This document shows, piece by piece, positions 63,452-64,000 of a DNA stretch of 64,000 nucleotides. The translations under genes and the position numbers were made by a program. The notes beneath the pieces are model-generated. The model was not told the DNA's origin. It ran no database searches and saw only the letters and a list, made by a program, of their open reading frames with translations. Origin of the DNA: CAYUMU01 sp964445985. Its GTDB lineage: Bacteria; Planctomycetota; Planctomycetia; Pirellulales; S012-138. Location: assembly GCA_964445985.1 (NCBI GenBank), contig CAYUMU010000024.1, forward strand, positions 8,328 through 72,327, read 5' to 3'. Numbering within the stretch: position 1 is the stretch's first letter; each line of letters begins with the position of its first letter.

Positions 63452-63499
63452 GTCTCAATCGCTACCGACCTTCCGCCGAATTTGCCGCGATCTACTTAT
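63452..63499. repeat. 49-bp dispersed repeat, copy 2
   Basis: GTCTCAATCGCTACCGACCT then TCCGCCGAATTTGCCGCGAT. Matches copy 1 at 52771-52819. It directly adjoins the hydrolase fragment, as if inserted into it. Confidence 0.7.
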
Positions 63500-63511
63500 T
63501 GCACAGGACGG

Positions 63512-63631
63512 GATGGGGATGCCCGCTTTTGCGAGCGGGTCCAGGCGATCGACGGGGTTGTGTTGCAGCAGGACTTTCTCCAACTCGTCGACCGTCATGC
63601 CATAGGCCTTGGCCGCCTGGGGCAAGCGGGG
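63512..63631 (-). pseudogene. Alpha/beta-hydrolase fragment
   Basis: On the minus strand the frame right after a TAG reads 'PRLPQAAKAYGMTVDELEKV' then 'LLQHNPVDRLDPLAKAGIPI'. This matches the lid/acid-loop region of planctomycete exported alpha/beta-hydrolases as I remember them. The frame then runs into the dispersed repeat. Only about 40 residues remain. Confidence 0.55.
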
Positions 63632-63669
63632 CTATGAAAGCCAATGGTCGCTCTGAAGCAAACAAAACG

Positions 63670-63938
63670 TCAGGCCGTTGACCTCATTAGAGAGGGGGGC
63701 AACTTCAACTTTCGAATAATCCGCATCGGCAGGAACAGGTGTCGCTGGTCGTCCGAGAGCGGCACGAATCCGTACTTGCGATAGAAGCCAACAGCCGAAT
63801 CATCAATGGCATCGACCTCCACGGCGCGCACGCCGATTTGCTCAGATATATGATTCGCTCGTTCAACTCCACGATTCCACAATCGAACCCGGAGCGGTCG
63901 TGACTCTTAACAAGGCGATGGATCTGCCAGCCTGGCAT
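63670..63938 (-). pseudogene. GNAT-family acetyltransferase (TacT-like toxin), internally deleted
   Basis: The first frame begins 'MPGWQIHRLVKSHDRSGFDC' with 'GIVELNE', the typical start of TacT-type tRNA acetyltransferase toxins. The second frame resumes near 63855 as 'NHISEQIGVRAVEVDAIDDS', 'AVGFYRKYGFVPLSDDQRHL' and 'FLPMRIIRKL', their C-terminal end. The middle, including the acetyl-CoA loop, is missing and the frames do not match. No ribbon-helix-helix antitoxin is visible in the remaining 62 bases. Confidence 0.72.
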
Positions 63939-64000
63939 GGCGCATCACCCAGGGCCAGCGCGTATCGAAGTTATTTTAGTACCAGGACTTGGGCGAGGAA

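Overview
The window looks like a high-GC chromosome segment of a planctomycete (Pirellulales/Lacipirellulaceae-like). The evidence is a DUF1559 prepilin-like protein, a Cys-type sulfatase, a TIGR03067 protein, a small membrane protein starting with the NPYQSP motif, an orphan formaldehyde-activating enzyme, a Cys-rich exported protein of planctomycete type, and transposase families I know from that phylum. I see no rRNA, tRNA or CRISPR array. Ten Ns at 8198-8207 mark an assembly gap.

Layout. 1-7.4 kb: the end of a truncated gene, a two-domain NfeD/ClpP-class membrane protein, and the circularly permuted ATP-grasp plus alpha-E pair. 7.5-10.4 kb: an accessory island with a decayed IS, a MITE, several repeats and a short integron-type cassette array without an integrase (CALIN-like). 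That array holds three small unknown genes, two well-formed attC sites and one orphan R' box. 10.4-21.1 kb: nitrogen/sulfur assimilation, with ferredoxin-type sulfite/nitrite reductase, a divergent LysR regulator, gltB, a Uma2 nuclease bracketed by copies of a dispersed repeat, and gltD. 21.3-24.7 kb: two multi-pass glycosyltransferases. 25.1-30.3 kb: a deleted transposase, small proteins, a ParDE toxin-antitoxin pair, a sulfatase and a HicBA pair. 30.3-32.8 kb: an exported protein joining an inverse-autotransporter-like barrel to a parallel beta-helix.

33-44.6 kb: a MATE exporter, an apparent operon (sigma54 activator, HemX-like protein, hemA), an exported HEAT-repeat protein with a degenerate receiver-like domain, argH, rtcB and fae. 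45-55.5 kb: an esterase, an ankyrin protein overlapping an acyl-CoA synthetase, a zinc-ribbon membrane protein coupled to a probably frameshifted gene, exported proteins including an SGNH-like one, a beta-propeller protein and DUF1559. 55.8-64 kb: a deleted Tat phosphoesterase, the molybdenum-cofactor genes moaE and moaA with a cysteine-desulfurase-like gene, a pseudopilin-like lipoprotein, a sensor histidine kinase, and a graveyard of three gene fragments at the right end.

Four dispersed repeat families recur between genes: a dRS3-like ATTCCC-N8-GGGAAT hairpin, elements ending in GGGTGCCACTGGC, a 75-bp element with AGAGCCTATCC ends, and a 49-bp sequence. The strongest candidate for an under-described system is the integrase-less cassette array at 8.69-10.17 kb. 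Identifications rest on motif recognition by eye; no database search was run.
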